In this document: one piece after another, positions 1 through 7,796 of the stretch
Position numbering within the stretch: the first letter of the stretch is position 1
Layout: every line of letters starts with the position of its first letter
DNA from: Candidatus Aminicenantota bacterium
Lineage (GTDB): Bacteria > Acidobacteriota > Aminicenantia > Aminicenantales > Aminicenantaceae
DNA length: 12,771 nucleotides
Reading direction: 5' to 3'
Assembly (NCBI GenBank): GCA_023135995.1
Contig: JAGLRY010000283.1
Span: 1 to 12,771, forward strand
The notes under the pieces: generated by a model
Database searches by the model: none
The model's input: the letters and a program-made list of their open reading frames with translations, nothing else
What the model was told of the DNA's origin: nothing
Translations under genes and position numbers: made by a program

Positions 1-47
1 GGAATGACATCAACACGGATTTGGAGAAGCTGCGACTCGGTCTTTAG
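1..47 (+). CDS. C-terminal end of an upstream gene (partial)
   Basis: Reading from base 3, the frame gives NDINTDLEKLRLGL and then TAG at 45-47. This hydrophilic, helix-like tail is plausible for the end of a cytoplasmic protein. Only 14 codons are visible, so no family can be assigned. One other frame is also open here (from base 1 to the TAG at 94-96), but its translation is rich in Arg, Trp and Cys and looks less like protein. A promoter-like TTGACA begins 3 bases after this stop, which fits the end of one gene and the start of the next transcription unit. Existence of the gene is inferred. Confidence 0.4.
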   Translation, partial: NDINTDLEKLRLGL

Positions 48-49
48 GG

Positions 50-78
50 TTGACACTTTGAAGCGAAAAGTAAAAAAT
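50..78 (+). promoter_or_regulatory. Sigma-70-like promoter for the TonB-type receptor gene
   Basis: TTGACA at 50-55 is a perfect -35 hexamer. Exactly 17 bases later AAAAAT (73-78) matches 4 of 6 -10 positions. Transcription would start near 85, about 10 bases before the AGGAGG ribosome binding site. The site lies directly after the stop of the upstream partial gene. The weak -10 makes this a candidate only. Confidence 0.45.
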
Positions 79-94
79 ATGGATCGAATGATTT

Positions 95-100
95 AGGAGG
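95..100 (+). promoter_or_regulatory. Ribosome binding site that bears on the receptor start
   Basis: AGGAGG is a full Shine-Dalgarno core. It ends 23 bases before the TTG at 124, which is too far for normal initiation. It ends only 8 bases before an in-frame CTG at 109. Initiation at that CTG would add the residues MKILL ahead of the TTG-initiated sequence and give a normal signal peptide. No other SD-like sequence lies close to the TTG at 124 or the ATG at 157. Confidence 0.6.
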
Positions 101-123
101 AGACCTCGCTGAAAATTTTACTC

Positions 124-2913
124 TTGCGCAAACTTTATTTCCCTCTGGTTCTACTCATGTCCGCAGTCCTGCTCGGACTCGTAGTGCACGCGGAAGACTT
201 TGGGTACATTCAGGGAAGGACTATAACTCCGGACCAGATCGCTCTTGCCGATGTCACAATCCAAATCTCAGAAGCAGACCTAAATTTTGAAAAAATCCTC
301 ACCAGCGACCACTCCGGAGCTTTCCATATGGCAGGACTTCTCCCCGGGCACTACACCATCCGATTCGAAACACCGGGATATCACTCCACCGTCCGATCGA
401 ATGTGTATGTCCTCCCCTCTCAATCGTTGTTCATAAAAGCTGTCCTCTGCAGAGAAGACAGCACAGACAGGTCATTTTCGGATGTGATACGAACGGATTT
501 TAACCAATGCCTCCAGCAGACTATCCTCGACAAGATCAACCTGCATGCTCTCCCCTCAGCTCACAATGTCTGGGCGCTCATGGAAAATCAAGACCTCTCG
601 GCCACGAGCAATCGCATCGATGTGGGAGGCTTGTGGAATAACATTCCCGCGGTTTTTAGCGCCAGAGGCGGGGGATCTTGGACACAGACCTCCTATTATT
701 TAAACGGATTTGACATAACCGATCCATATTGGACAGGGATGCCGCTGTTTTTTCCTGACTACTACGCATTGGGATACACGCAACTATACAATGCAAGTTT
801 TCCTCCTTACATCCTTTCCCCTGGAGGCCAATTCAACCTGATCACTCAAACTGAACGATCAACCTACCATGGAGGAATCTCCGCATTCTATACCCAACGA
901 TCTTTACAGGCTTCAAATATCACCCCAGAACTGGAAGAAGAAGGTATATATGAAGCCCACACTTTCGATTATCTACTGGATGGGAATTTTCATATATCCG
1001 GTCCGTTGGTCAAGAACAAACTGTCCTTTTTTGCTTCAGTGACGGCCAACGACATCTCCCGTGATATGGCCGAATTCGATGAAATGGATAAGTCATCGCT
1101 GCTCTCGGGTCTGATAAGCCTGCGGTACAACTTTTCCCAGAGTTATCTTCGTTTGCTCTGGACGGGCCAGAAGATCTCCTATGCATCCTACGGTGCGGAT
1201 AGAAAGATACCTTTTTCAGCGACATCCAATCGTAAGGACACATATGATGTCTTTCAGGCGATCTGGACCGCTTGGATTCAGAACAAACACTTTTTTAAGG
1301 TCGGGCTCAACTATACATACGGCCATATTCAGTCCGATCTACAAGATGACGTCGTCGGTCCCCACGGCCTCGAAATTTTCCAGAGGATACCGAGCGGCCC
1401 CGCTCCCCTAACCTACAAGGACACACGAAAGACCTTCGCCTTTCTCCTCCGAGGAGATTCGTTGTTCAGTAACCTACTTTTTGGGGACCACAGGCTTCAA
1501 TACGGCCTGCAAGTGCAAAAATCCCAATCTTTTTCGCAAAAGAGCATCCAAGAGAATCGACACCTTCATTTCTATAATGGAGATCCCCTTGAGGTCGTTA
1601 AGTACAGCACTCCCGTCGAACATGATGAAGCCTCCTTCCAATTCAATTTTTATGTCCAGGACACCCTGACCTTTTCCAGTCTGCTCTCTTTGTATTTCGG
1701 ACTGAACTTCGACTACAGCAAAGGATGGATTCCGGGAGGTGGTTCGGAGCCTTCTTTACAAAATGCACCCGCAAGAGAGAGCAGAGTTCAGTGGTTTTCA
1801 GTGTCCCCACGCATCGGGATCATCATTCCTCTATCCTCTTCGAAACAATCGGCTCTGAAACTGTCATTCGCCCGCTACTATTTTCGACTGCCCCTCAGTT
1901 ATCTCACCTATGGCAATCCCGGTGCCCTCGGAGGCCTGGTCTATGCCTGGAACGACAGGAATGATGACAACCGGTTTCAAGAGGAGGAGACAGGAAAACT
2001 CCTCAGGCGTGAAGGCCCGCTCTACTCCAGCATTGACCCAGCCCTTAAAAGGCCCTACACGGATGAATATGCCATCGTTTTTAATTCTGCATTCGGCTCT
2101 GATTGGTATTTTGCTCTTGGCGGATTTTATCGGGGCACAAGAAACCTAGTAAAAACCTTGAACACTGGAGTTCCCTTTTCGGCATACGACTCACAGTACA
2201 TCCTGGATCTTGGCGATGATGCCATTTCCAAAACTGAAGATGATCAGATTTTTACTGTCTATGATCAGTGGAGCAACACCCTCGGACAAGACTTTTTTCT
2301 CCTCACGAATCATACCGATGACCCTCGGGTTTCCCACTACTTTGGCGTTGACTTGAATCTAATCAAAAGATTTGGGTCCACATTCGCTTTTTTCCTCTCG
2401 ATGACCGCTACACAGGCGGAGGGCTCAACCAATCCAGGGAACACAGAATGGGAAAACGATGACGGTGTTTTAGGAATCCTCTTCGATAATCCGAACACAC
2501 TGATCAACACCAAAGGAAGACTGCGTTTCGACAGAGCATACACAGTCAGGATCGGACTTAATTACTTGGCCCCTTTTGATATCAATTTTGGCTGTGTCAT
2601 CAAGTATTACGACGGTCAACCGTTCTCGAGGAAGATCATCGTAGAAAACATGAACCAAGGCCCCTTTTATATCCAAGCCCATTCACGCGGTGCTGTGCGC
2701 TATGAATTCAATCTCACGCTCGACCTCCGCATAGAGAAAGCCATCCGTATCGGAAAATCAAAACTTAGGCTTCTTCTCGACGGATTCAACATTCTCAACA
2801 GCGGGCTTGCCACGGAAGAGAATCAGTGGACCGGTCCTGAGTTCAAACTGCGTTATGCCACAGAGATCCAGTCCCCGAGAGTCTTCCGCTTAGGTCTGGC
2901 CTACGAATTCTAA
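124..2913 (+). CDS. TonB-dependent receptor-like outer-membrane protein with N-terminal carboxypeptidase-regulatory domain (Oar-like)
   Basis: Predicted outer-membrane beta-barrel of about 930 residues. Residues 1-23 form a signal peptide ending VVHA. Residues about 26-108 form an Ig-like carboxypeptidase-regulatory domain, with the typical GRTITP opening, SGAFHMAGLLPGHYTIRF core and PGYHS turn. A plug-like region follows (about 130-250), with ARGGGSWTQTSYYLNGFDIT near 180-199 and GGQFNLITQTERSTYHGG near 234-251. This resembles the plug-to-barrel transition of Oar-type receptors. The rest alternates aromatic and polar residues as in transmembrane strands, and the protein ends FRLGLAYEF, a classical C-terminal Phe beta-signal. 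No convincing TonB box is visible. The TTG at 124 is the first conventional start, but the SD at 95-100 fits a CTG at 109 better. The ligand is unknown; a role in uptake or surface binding is inferred from the family. It may serve the redox operon 95 bases downstream, but only proximity supports this. Confidence 0.85.
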   Translation: MRKLYFPLVLLMSAVLLGLVVHAEDFGYIQGRTITPDQIALADVTIQISEADLNFEKILTSDHSGAFHMAGLLPGHYTIRFETPGYHSTVRSNVYVLPSQSLFIKAVLCREDSTDRSFSDVIRTDFNQCLQQTILDKINLHALPSAHNVWALMENQDLSATSNRIDVGGLWNNIPAVFSARGGGSWTQTSYYLNGFDITDPYWTGMPLFFPDYYALGYTQLYNASFPPYILSPGGQFNLITQTERSTYHGGISAFYTQRSLQASNITPELEEEGIYEAHTFDYLLDGNFHISGPLVKNKLSFFASVTANDISRDMAEFDEMDKSSLLSGLISLRYNFSQSYLRLLWTGQKISYASYGADRKIPFSATSNRKDTYDVFQAIWTAWIQNKHFFKVGLNYTYGHIQSDLQDDVVGPHGLEIFQRIPSGPAPLTYKDTRKTFAFLLRGDSLFSNLLFGDHRLQYGLQVQKSQSFSQKSIQENRHLHFYNGDPLEVVKYSTPVEHDEASFQFNFYVQDTLTFSSLLSLYFGLNFDYSKGWIPGGGSEPSLQNAPARESRVQWFSVSPRIGIIIPLSSSKQSALKLSFARYYFRLPLSYLTYGNPGALGGLVYAWNDRNDDNRFQEEETGKLLRREGPLYSSIDPALKRPYTDEYAIVFNSAFGSDWYFALGGFYRGTRNLVKTLNTGVPFSAYDSQYILDLGDDAISKTEDDQIFTVYDQWSNTLGQDFFLLTNHTDDPRVSHYFGVDLNLIKRFGSTFAFFLSMTATQAEGSTNPGNTEWENDDGVLGILFDNPNTLINTKGRLRFDRAYTVRIGLNYLAPFDINFGCVIKYYDGQPFSRKIIVENMNQGPFYIQAHSRGAVRYEFNLTLDLRIEKAIRIGKSKLRLLLDGFNILNSGLATEENQWTGPEFKLRYATEIQSPRVFRLGLAYEF

Positions 2914-2927
2914 AAGCACCTGAGTCT

Positions 2928-2980
2928 ATGATCATTCGGAACTCCATTCATCACGGATTTCGAGATGATCACAATGATCA
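2928..2980 (+). repeat. Three ATGATCA copies in the receptor-cytochrome gap
   Basis: The heptamer ATGATCA, whose core TGATCA is a perfect palindrome, occurs at 2928-2934, 2965-2971 and 2974-2980. The last two are separated by only two bases. The gap (2914-3008) shows no convincing rho-independent terminator: there is no GC-rich stem followed by a T run. The cluster could be an operator for the downstream operon or chance. No known regulator site is recognised; the sequence does not fit the FNR (TTGAT-N4-ATCAA) or CRP pattern well. Confidence 0.35.
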
Positions 2981-2989
2981 GGACTTGTC

Positions 2990-2995
2990 TTGACA
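2990..2995 (+). promoter_or_regulatory. Possible -35 element ahead of the redox operon
   Basis: TTGACA is a perfect -35 hexamer just upstream of the cytochrome gene. At 17 bases spacing only TACCAA (3013-3018) is available, a poor -10. A transcript from it would begin near 3025 and exclude the ATG at 3009, favouring the ATGs at 3033, 3036 or 3051. Evidence is weak; the operon may instead be read through from the receptor promoter. Confidence 0.25.
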
Positions 2996-3008
2996 TCATA
3001 AACACATT

Positions 3009-3962
3009 ATGTTACCAAATCCCCTACTGCCTATGATGGTTAAACGGAGGATGCTTCACCTACTCATCCTTTGTATCCTTGGCTTCAATCTTGTTCTCCA
3101 CTCCTCCCCAAAAGCTCCCAAGTACACCGATCAAGAATGCCTGACGTGTCACGGGAATAAAAATCTCGCACAGGTCCTAAAAAACGGTGCTGTCCGGTCT
3201 CTCTATGTGAATCCTGAGGAATGGACACAGGATGTGCACAAAATGGGACAGCTTTCGTGTGTGGATTGCCACACCCATGCCAATCCCTACGTGCATTTTC
3301 GGGAGGGATTTGTCGATGTGGACTGCACCAAATGTCATCCCGAACAGTCAGAAGAGTACCTCAAGAATGTGCATTTTGAGTACACACCCATACTGCCGGA
3401 TAGAGAACTCCCTCTCTGTTATCACTGCCATACTAAACATCACATCCTCCGCCATGATGATCCCTCCGCATCCATACACGAAAAAAACATTGAAGCGACT
3501 TGTGGAGTATGTCACCCGGAAGTCATGGTGAAGAACATACTCAAAGGTTCCTCGATCGGAAAAGTATCAGGACACCGAAAGGGAGACATCTCCGAAATGT
3601 TCGACATGGCCGTATGTATCCAATGTCATAATCCCGCACATGGAACCAATACGGTATACAAAGATTTTTGTACACGTTGTCATGACCCGCAAAAGAAAGC
3701 GAATATCGCCATGGGCCCCACTCACCTGAATTCAACAAAATGGACTGGCTTTAACACAGTGGGTGGCGGGTTAACTCTTTTCCTTATCTTGGGGACATTT
3801 GTGTACATGGGATTCAAATCTCGGAATAGATTCCGAGAGAGGTTGCTAGACTGGCATGAAACCATGAAAGTCAAAGAGACCGTAGAAAAGGAAAAAAAAG
3901 AAGAAGCAATAAACACGGATATGGAGCACCCTGAAGGCAAACAAGAAGACAATGAGCAATAA
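3009..3962 (+). CDS. Heptaheme c-type cytochrome with C-terminal membrane anchor
   Basis: The protein has seven CXXCH heme-binding motifs, with first cysteines at residues 44, 84, 106, 137, 165, 203 and 221. A basic n-region (VKRR) and hydrophobic stretch (residues 16-30) form an export signal. A second hydrophobic helix lies at 251-268 (GGGLTLFLILGTFVYMGF), followed by a basic stop-transfer and a highly charged tail rich in Lys and Glu. The hemes should therefore face the periplasm and the tail the cytoplasm. It starts the set cytochrome/ferredoxin/NrfD/molybdoenzyme and probably passes electrons between that complex and soluble or outer-membrane partners. Cytochrome subunits of alternative complex III (ActA, pentaheme) and Qrc (QrcA, hexaheme) are comparable, but the heme number and anchor position differ. 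The start is uncertain: no SD precedes 3009, the ATG at 3036 gives the neatest signal peptide, and a GGAGG at 3046-3050 abuts the ATG at 3051. The 3' end overlaps the next gene by 11 bases. Confidence 0.88.
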   Translation: MLPNPLLPMMVKRRMLHLLILCILGFNLVLHSSPKAPKYTDQECLTCHGNKNLAQVLKNGAVRSLYVNPEEWTQDVHKMGQLSCVDCHTHANPYVHFREGFVDVDCTKCHPEQSEEYLKNVHFEYTPILPDRELPLCYHCHTKHHILRHDDPSASIHEKNIEATCGVCHPEVMVKNILKGSSIGKVSGHRKGDISEMFDMAVCIQCHNPAHGTNTVYKDFCTRCHDPQKKANIAMGPTHLNSTKWTGFNTVGGGLTLFLILGTFVYMGFKSRNRFRERLLDWHETMKVKETVEKEKKEEAINTDMEHPEGKQEDNEQ

Positions 3963-4542
3963 ATCGAAAAAATACGCCATGCTTTTCGACTTGAGAAAGT
4001 GTATTGGCTGCAACACATGTTCCATAGTCTGCAAGAGTGAAAATGATGTCCCGCTCAGTGTCTGGCGAGCCTGGGTCAAAAAAATCGAGAAGGGGCATTA
4101 TCCTCATGTGAGAGAATTTTCACTTCCCATCGTGTGTAACAACTGTGAAGATCCGATCTGTGTGACTGTCTGTCCGGTCAATGCCGGGATCAAGCGCCCA
4201 GATGGGATCGTCTATATCGACCCGCACAGGTGTATCGGATGCCGTTACTGCATGGCATCCTGTCCGTATGGCGTGAGGTACATCAACCCAAGAAAAAAGA
4301 TCGCAGAGAAGTGCTATTGGTGCCACCATAGAGTGGATGCGGGTCTTATGCCGGCATGCGTGGTCACCTGCCCGACCGGGGCCATCCTTTTCGGCGATCT
4401 GAACGATCCGGAAAGCGAGATCGCGCAGGTTATTGCCAAAAATGCGGTTCACGTCATAAAGCCTGAAATGGGGACATCCCCCCAGACGTATTACATCGGA
4501 TTGGATATCGAATCTGTGGAAGCCGTAGAGGAAGAGAAGTGA
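3952..4542 (+). CDS. 4Fe-4S ferredoxin-type subunit of a molybdoenzyme complex (NrfC/PsrB/TtrB-like)
   Basis: This is the electron-transfer subunit linking a molybdopterin catalytic subunit to a membrane quinone subunit. Sixteen cysteines fall into the standard four-cluster arrangement: C17/20/23/27 (CIGCNTCSIVC), C62/65/70/74 (CNNCEDPICVTVCP), C94/97/100/104 (CIGCRYCMASCP) and C121/124/136/140 (CYWC...CVVTC). All four sites therefore look like [4Fe-4S] sites, with none replaced by Trp or other residues. At 196 residues the length is normal for the family. It has no signal peptide or Tat motif of its own; as in other CISM enzymes it is probably carried across the membrane with the Tat-tagged catalytic subunit. 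It overlaps the cytochrome gene by 11 bases and touches the NrfD-like gene, suggesting translational coupling. Its SD is weak (AAGAAG before the ATG). Confidence 0.93.
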   Translation: MSNKSKKYAMLFDLRKCIGCNTCSIVCKSENDVPLSVWRAWVKKIEKGHYPHVREFSLPIVCNNCEDPICVTVCPVNAGIKRPDGIVYIDPHRCIGCRYCMASCPYGVRYINPRKKIAEKCYWCHHRVDAGLMPACVVTCPTGAILFGDLNDPESEIAQVIAKNAVHVIKPEMGTSPQTYYIGLDIESVEAVEEEK

Positions 4543-5438
4543 TGGAGACACAAGTTCTTTACAACATCACCCATCAGGAAACTTTCGGCCTATTTATCGC
4601 CATTTATTTTTATTTGACCGGCCTGAGCGCCGGCTCCTTCATACTCTCCACTCTATCCTATGGCTTTGGGATGGAGCAGTACAAACCTCTGGGCAAAGTG
4701 GGGGTCGTTCTGGCAACGGTCCTTTTGATTTTTGCACCCCTCTTCCTGCTATTCCACATAGGAGCCCCCTACAGAGCCTGGCATCTCTTTGTCTATCTCA
4801 ACTGGTCATCTCCCATAACTTGGGGATCATTCTTGCTCGTGCTCTATCCCATTAACTGTATCATCTACGGTATTTTCATGTTCAAGGGGAACCTCAAACT
4901 CACGCGCCTGTTCGGATTCATCGGTATTCCCCTGGCTATATCTGTCCATGGATATACTGGTTTCATATTGGCTTTCGGCAAAGCAAGGGCTCTTTGGAAC
5001 ACGGCCATCATGCCGATCCTTTTCCTTGCGTCGGCCATTGTGTCTGGGATAGCTTTGATGATTCTAGTCTGTCTCATCATCGGGCGATTTTTTTCCAAAG
5101 AAAAGACAATCAACAAGGACTTGATCTTCAGTTTGAGCAAACTGCTCGCATGGATGATCGTTTTTGACCTCTTCCTAGTCGGAAGCGATCTTCTTGTCCT
5201 GTCGATCTCTCACTCGGATGCTCAGGCTGCGTTCCACCTTCTTCTCGGAGGGAATTTCAGCTTTCTCTTCCTGGTTGTGGAGAATGTACTGGGCAAGATC
5301 CTTCCGTTTATCCTGCTTGTTGTTCCGAGATTCAGAAATTTGGTCACTGTAACGATCGCATCCATCCTGGTGGTCGTCGGTATATTTTTCATGAGGTATG
5401 TTGTCGTTTTAGCTGGGGAATTTATTCCCTTATTGTAA
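4542..5438 (+). CDS. NrfD/PsrC-like integral membrane quinone-interacting subunit
   Basis: A very hydrophobic protein of 298 residues with about eight transmembrane helices (near 16-40, 52-74, 90-113, 120-144, 155-181, 198-223, 232-261 and 267-291), the number typical of PsrC. Family-like features include TGLSAGSF in helix 1, HIGAPYRAWH after helix 2, SPITWGSF at the start of helix 3, and HGYTGFILAFGKARALWNTA followed by PILFLASAIVSG, which resembles the quinone-pocket region of PsrC. NrfD-type subunits exchange electrons with menaquinone/menaquinol and some contribute to charge translocation. The ATG at 4542 shares one base with the preceding TGA and has GAGGAAGAG upstream, so I prefer it to the GTG at 4539. 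No heme ligands typical of NarI are evident. The family is confident; the direction of electron flow is unknown. Confidence 0.92.
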   Translation: METQVLYNITHQETFGLFIAIYFYLTGLSAGSFILSTLSYGFGMEQYKPLGKVGVVLATVLLIFAPLFLLFHIGAPYRAWHLFVYLNWSSPITWGSFLLVLYPINCIIYGIFMFKGNLKLTRLFGFIGIPLAISVHGYTGFILAFGKARALWNTAIMPILFLASAIVSGIALMILVCLIIGRFFSKEKTINKDLIFSLSKLLAWMIVFDLFLVGSDLLVLSISHSDAQAAFHLLLGGNFSFLFLVVENVLGKILPFILLVVPRFRNLVTVTIASILVVVGIFFMRYVVVLAGEFIPLL

Positions 5439-5454
5439 TGATAATGAATAGTAC

Positions 5455-7773
5455 ATGTGGATTGAGCCAATGCTAAAAAAAAGATACTCAAGACGGAGAT
5501 TCATGAAGACCGGCATCACCTGGACTGCAGGCTTGGCGGCCAGCCGTCATGCCCTATCCACACCCCTCGATAACAGACAGAGAGCCGTATCCCGTACATC
5601 GTTAAAATCTTTGACCGCAATCCCCACAACATGCAAACAGTGTCCCGCAGGATGCGGCGTAATCGCTTACCTGAACGGCAATAGGCTCATCCAGATCCTC
5701 GGGAATCCAGCTCACCCTATTAATCATGGAGGAATATGTGCCAAGGGAGTGGCAGGGATCAACCTCGCCAACGACCCAGAAAGACTGCTATATCCGATGA
5801 AAAGAGTAGGCTCCAGGGGGGATGGAGCGTGGACACGCGTTACCTGGGACGAAGTGTATGTTTTGCTCAGCCAACGCATCAGAGGTCTTATCCCAAACAG
5901 AAGATTTAATGAATGGCTCACAGACACCGGGGAAGACGATCCCCTGCTTAACAGGCTCTTGGATGCCATCGGTTCGAGCGTTATAAACCGGCATCGTCTG
6001 AAGAACAGCAATCGAAACGCTGCCTTACAATCGATGGTCCAAACGTCCCAAATACTCGAAGATGTGGGCCACAGCCGGCTCATTTTAAACTTTGGGGCCA
6101 ATCCGTATGCGAATCACGACCGGTTCTTTCCTATGGCCCAACAGCTCGTCGACGCCAGAGTCAATAAGGGCGCAAGGCTCATCACTTTTGACGTCAGGAT
6201 GTCAGAGACAGCCGCTCAAAGCGATGAATGGTATCCCATTCAAGCGGGTACTGACGCCATAGTCGCTTTGGCGATCGCCCACATCATTGTGGAAAAAAAT
6301 CTTGTGAACAGTGGTTTTATCCAACAAAAGACAAATACCTCCCTGGGCCAGTTGAGACGCCACCTCACTCCATATACGCCGGAAGCTGCTGAGAGAGAAA
6401 GCGGAGTTAAAGCGACAGTCATCGAAAAACTCGCTGTGGAATTCGGCTCGCAAACACCCTCAGTGGCCATCACTGGAGGGGGCATCAGCGATCATGAGAA
6501 CGGGATGCAAAATGTCCGGTGCGTCTCCCTTCTCAATTGGATCATGGGGAATTTGGAGAAAAAGGGAGGAATTTTCGTGCCTCCCTTGACAGAATTCCAT
6601 CATTTTGACCGACAGCCCCCATCTGAAACTATCGGTGCCACAGAAAAGAATATTGGGAATCCGTCTCAAGTTTTCGATCAAAAACACAAGATCGACACCT
6701 ATTTTGCTTATATGGCGAATCCAGCTTATTCTGAACCCGATAATGTTTCAGTATCCCGCAACCTCCGAGACGAAAACAAGGTGCCATTCCTCGTGGTGAT
6801 GGATACACATCTCAATGAAACAGCCCAACTCGCCGATCTTGTGCTCCCCGCAGCCTCTTATCTGGAAGGATGGGATCTAGAGGTCTTTCCCACCATCGAC
6901 AGGAAGATCATCCTCAACCTCAGGCAGCCGGTCGTCTCACTTTTGAGCAGTGCCCAGGCTTTACGCATGACGGCGTTTGAGGAGGGAAAACTTCTTGAGG
7001 ACATATTTCGCCCAAGGGGAGAAGCTAAGGAAATTGGCAATTTTAGTTTAGAACTCTCCCGAAGATTAGGGGAAGACATAAAGAGGTTATTCCCCTATAA
7101 AAACACAAGAGAGTTCGTCACCAAGGCAGTGGAAGCCATCGAAGAGTGTGATCTCGAAATTTTAAAAAGAGAGGGCTTCTGGAGTGGAAGGCTTCCCGCG
7201 TCGCTCGATTTGATACACCCTGGAATGGAGCGGTCACAAGGCACAAAACAAATTGTGTCTATCTCCTCACCAACAGAAGAGAACCGGCCTTTCCCTCCAA
7301 TGCCTGTGTATTCGCCTCTTAATACGCACAAAGATCTAAGCGGTAATGAGTTCATCCTCACGATGTATAAATCCAATTTGTGGGCAAAGGGCACAGCCAA
7401 CAGCAAGTGGGTGCGGGAAATATTCCACGAAAACCGCCTGTGGATCAACAGAGAGGCGGCTGCAAAACTGAACATCTCAAATGGAGATATGGTGCGTGTC
7501 GTCTCGTCCGCAGGTGCTCTCCATATTCGTGTGATCACAACAGGCCGTATCCATCCTCGCTCTGTTGCTCTGGCTGAAGGTTTGGGACACGATGCTGTTG
7601 GGAACGTAGCCAAAGGCAAACGATTCAAAAGCTCTGATCTGGACACCCCTCTCATCTGGTGGACAAGATCCGGTAATGGCGTGAATCCATACACGATCAT
7701 CGAAAGACGGAAAGACCCGTGTGGAGGTGGATATGCCCTCAAGGATACAGTCGTCCGGATAGAAAAAACATGA
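5455..7773 (+). CDS. Tat-exported molybdopterin oxidoreductase catalytic subunit (CISM family, PsrA/PhsA-like)
   Basis: Catalytic subunit of about 772 residues, close to PsrA/PhsA size and shorter than TtrA. A twin-arginine signal (YSRRRFMKTG, residues 11-20, then a hydrophobic stretch) indicates Tat export to the periplasm. An N-terminal [4Fe-4S] site is complete: C60, C63, C67, C95, followed by AKG with the usual Lys97. The molybdopterin core includes RVGSRGDGAWTRVTWDEV (117-134), GGGISDHENGMQN (341-353), NPAYSEPDN (422-430) and ETAQLADLVLPAASYLEG (455-472). A C-terminal dinucleotide-binding domain (about 632-770) contains LWINREAAAKLNISNGDMV. Where Cys-type enzymes carry the molybdenum ligand (after SxNxxxH, near 174-190) this protein has RHRLKNSNRNAA with no cysteine; Asn184 or Ser185 falls at about that position. 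The next cysteine is C356. The substrate therefore cannot be assumed to be polysulfide, thiosulfate or tetrathionate. The Fe-S/NrfD/Mo order matches ttrBCA. The start could also be Met6 (5470); neither has a good SD. Confidence 0.92.
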   Translation: MWIEPMLKKRYSRRRFMKTGITWTAGLAASRHALSTPLDNRQRAVSRTSLKSLTAIPTTCKQCPAGCGVIAYLNGNRLIQILGNPAHPINHGGICAKGVAGINLANDPERLLYPMKRVGSRGDGAWTRVTWDEVYVLLSQRIRGLIPNRRFNEWLTDTGEDDPLLNRLLDAIGSSVINRHRLKNSNRNAALQSMVQTSQILEDVGHSRLILNFGANPYANHDRFFPMAQQLVDARVNKGARLITFDVRMSETAAQSDEWYPIQAGTDAIVALAIAHIIVEKNLVNSGFIQQKTNTSLGQLRRHLTPYTPEAAERESGVKATVIEKLAVEFGSQTPSVAITGGGISDHENGMQNVRCVSLLNWIMGNLEKKGGIFVPPLTEFHHFDRQPPSETIGATEKNIGNPSQVFDQKHKIDTYFAYMANPAYSEPDNVSVSRNLRDENKVPFLVVMDTHLNETAQLADLVLPAASYLEGWDLEVFPTIDRKIILNLRQPVVSLLSSAQALRMTAFEEGKLLEDIFRPRGEAKEIGNFSLELSRRLGEDIKRLFPYKNTREFVTKAVEAIEECDLEILKREGFWSGRLPASLDLIHPGMERSQGTKQIVSISSPTEENRPFPPMPVYSPLNTHKDLSGNEFILTMYKSNLWAKGTANSKWVREIFHENRLWINREAAAKLNISNGDMVRVVSSAGALHIRVITTGRIHPRSVALAEGLGHDAVGNVAKGKRFKSSDLDTPLIWWTRSGNGVNPYTIIERRKDPCGGGYALKDTVVRIEKT

Positions 7774-7796
7774 AAAGACCAAGGGATATCCCTGAA

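Noticed and set aside
1..96. Frame open from base 1 to a TAG at 94-96, including short ATG-started peptides at 79 and 88.
   Set aside because: The translation is rich in Arg, Trp and Cys and overlaps the promoter-like element. The ATGs lack an SD, and the TAG simply overlaps the AGGAGG of the receptor gene.
2965..2980. FNR-type or CRP-type operator in the gap before the cytochrome gene.
   Set aside because: The half-sites are direct ATGATCA copies rather than the inverted TTGAT-N4-ATCAA or TGTGA-N6-TCACA pattern, so naming a regulator would be unsupported.
4120..4551. 143-codon minus-strand open frame opposite the ferredoxin gene.
   Set aside because: It lies wholly over a gene with all 16 diagnostic cysteines in place. 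Its translation shows no family motif, so it is a shadow of that gene.
7095..7742. 215-codon minus-strand open frame opposite the molybdoenzyme gene.
   Set aside because: It covers the conserved dinucleotide-binding domain of the sense gene, has no good SD, and its composition (Ser, Arg and Pro rich) is typical of an antisense shadow.
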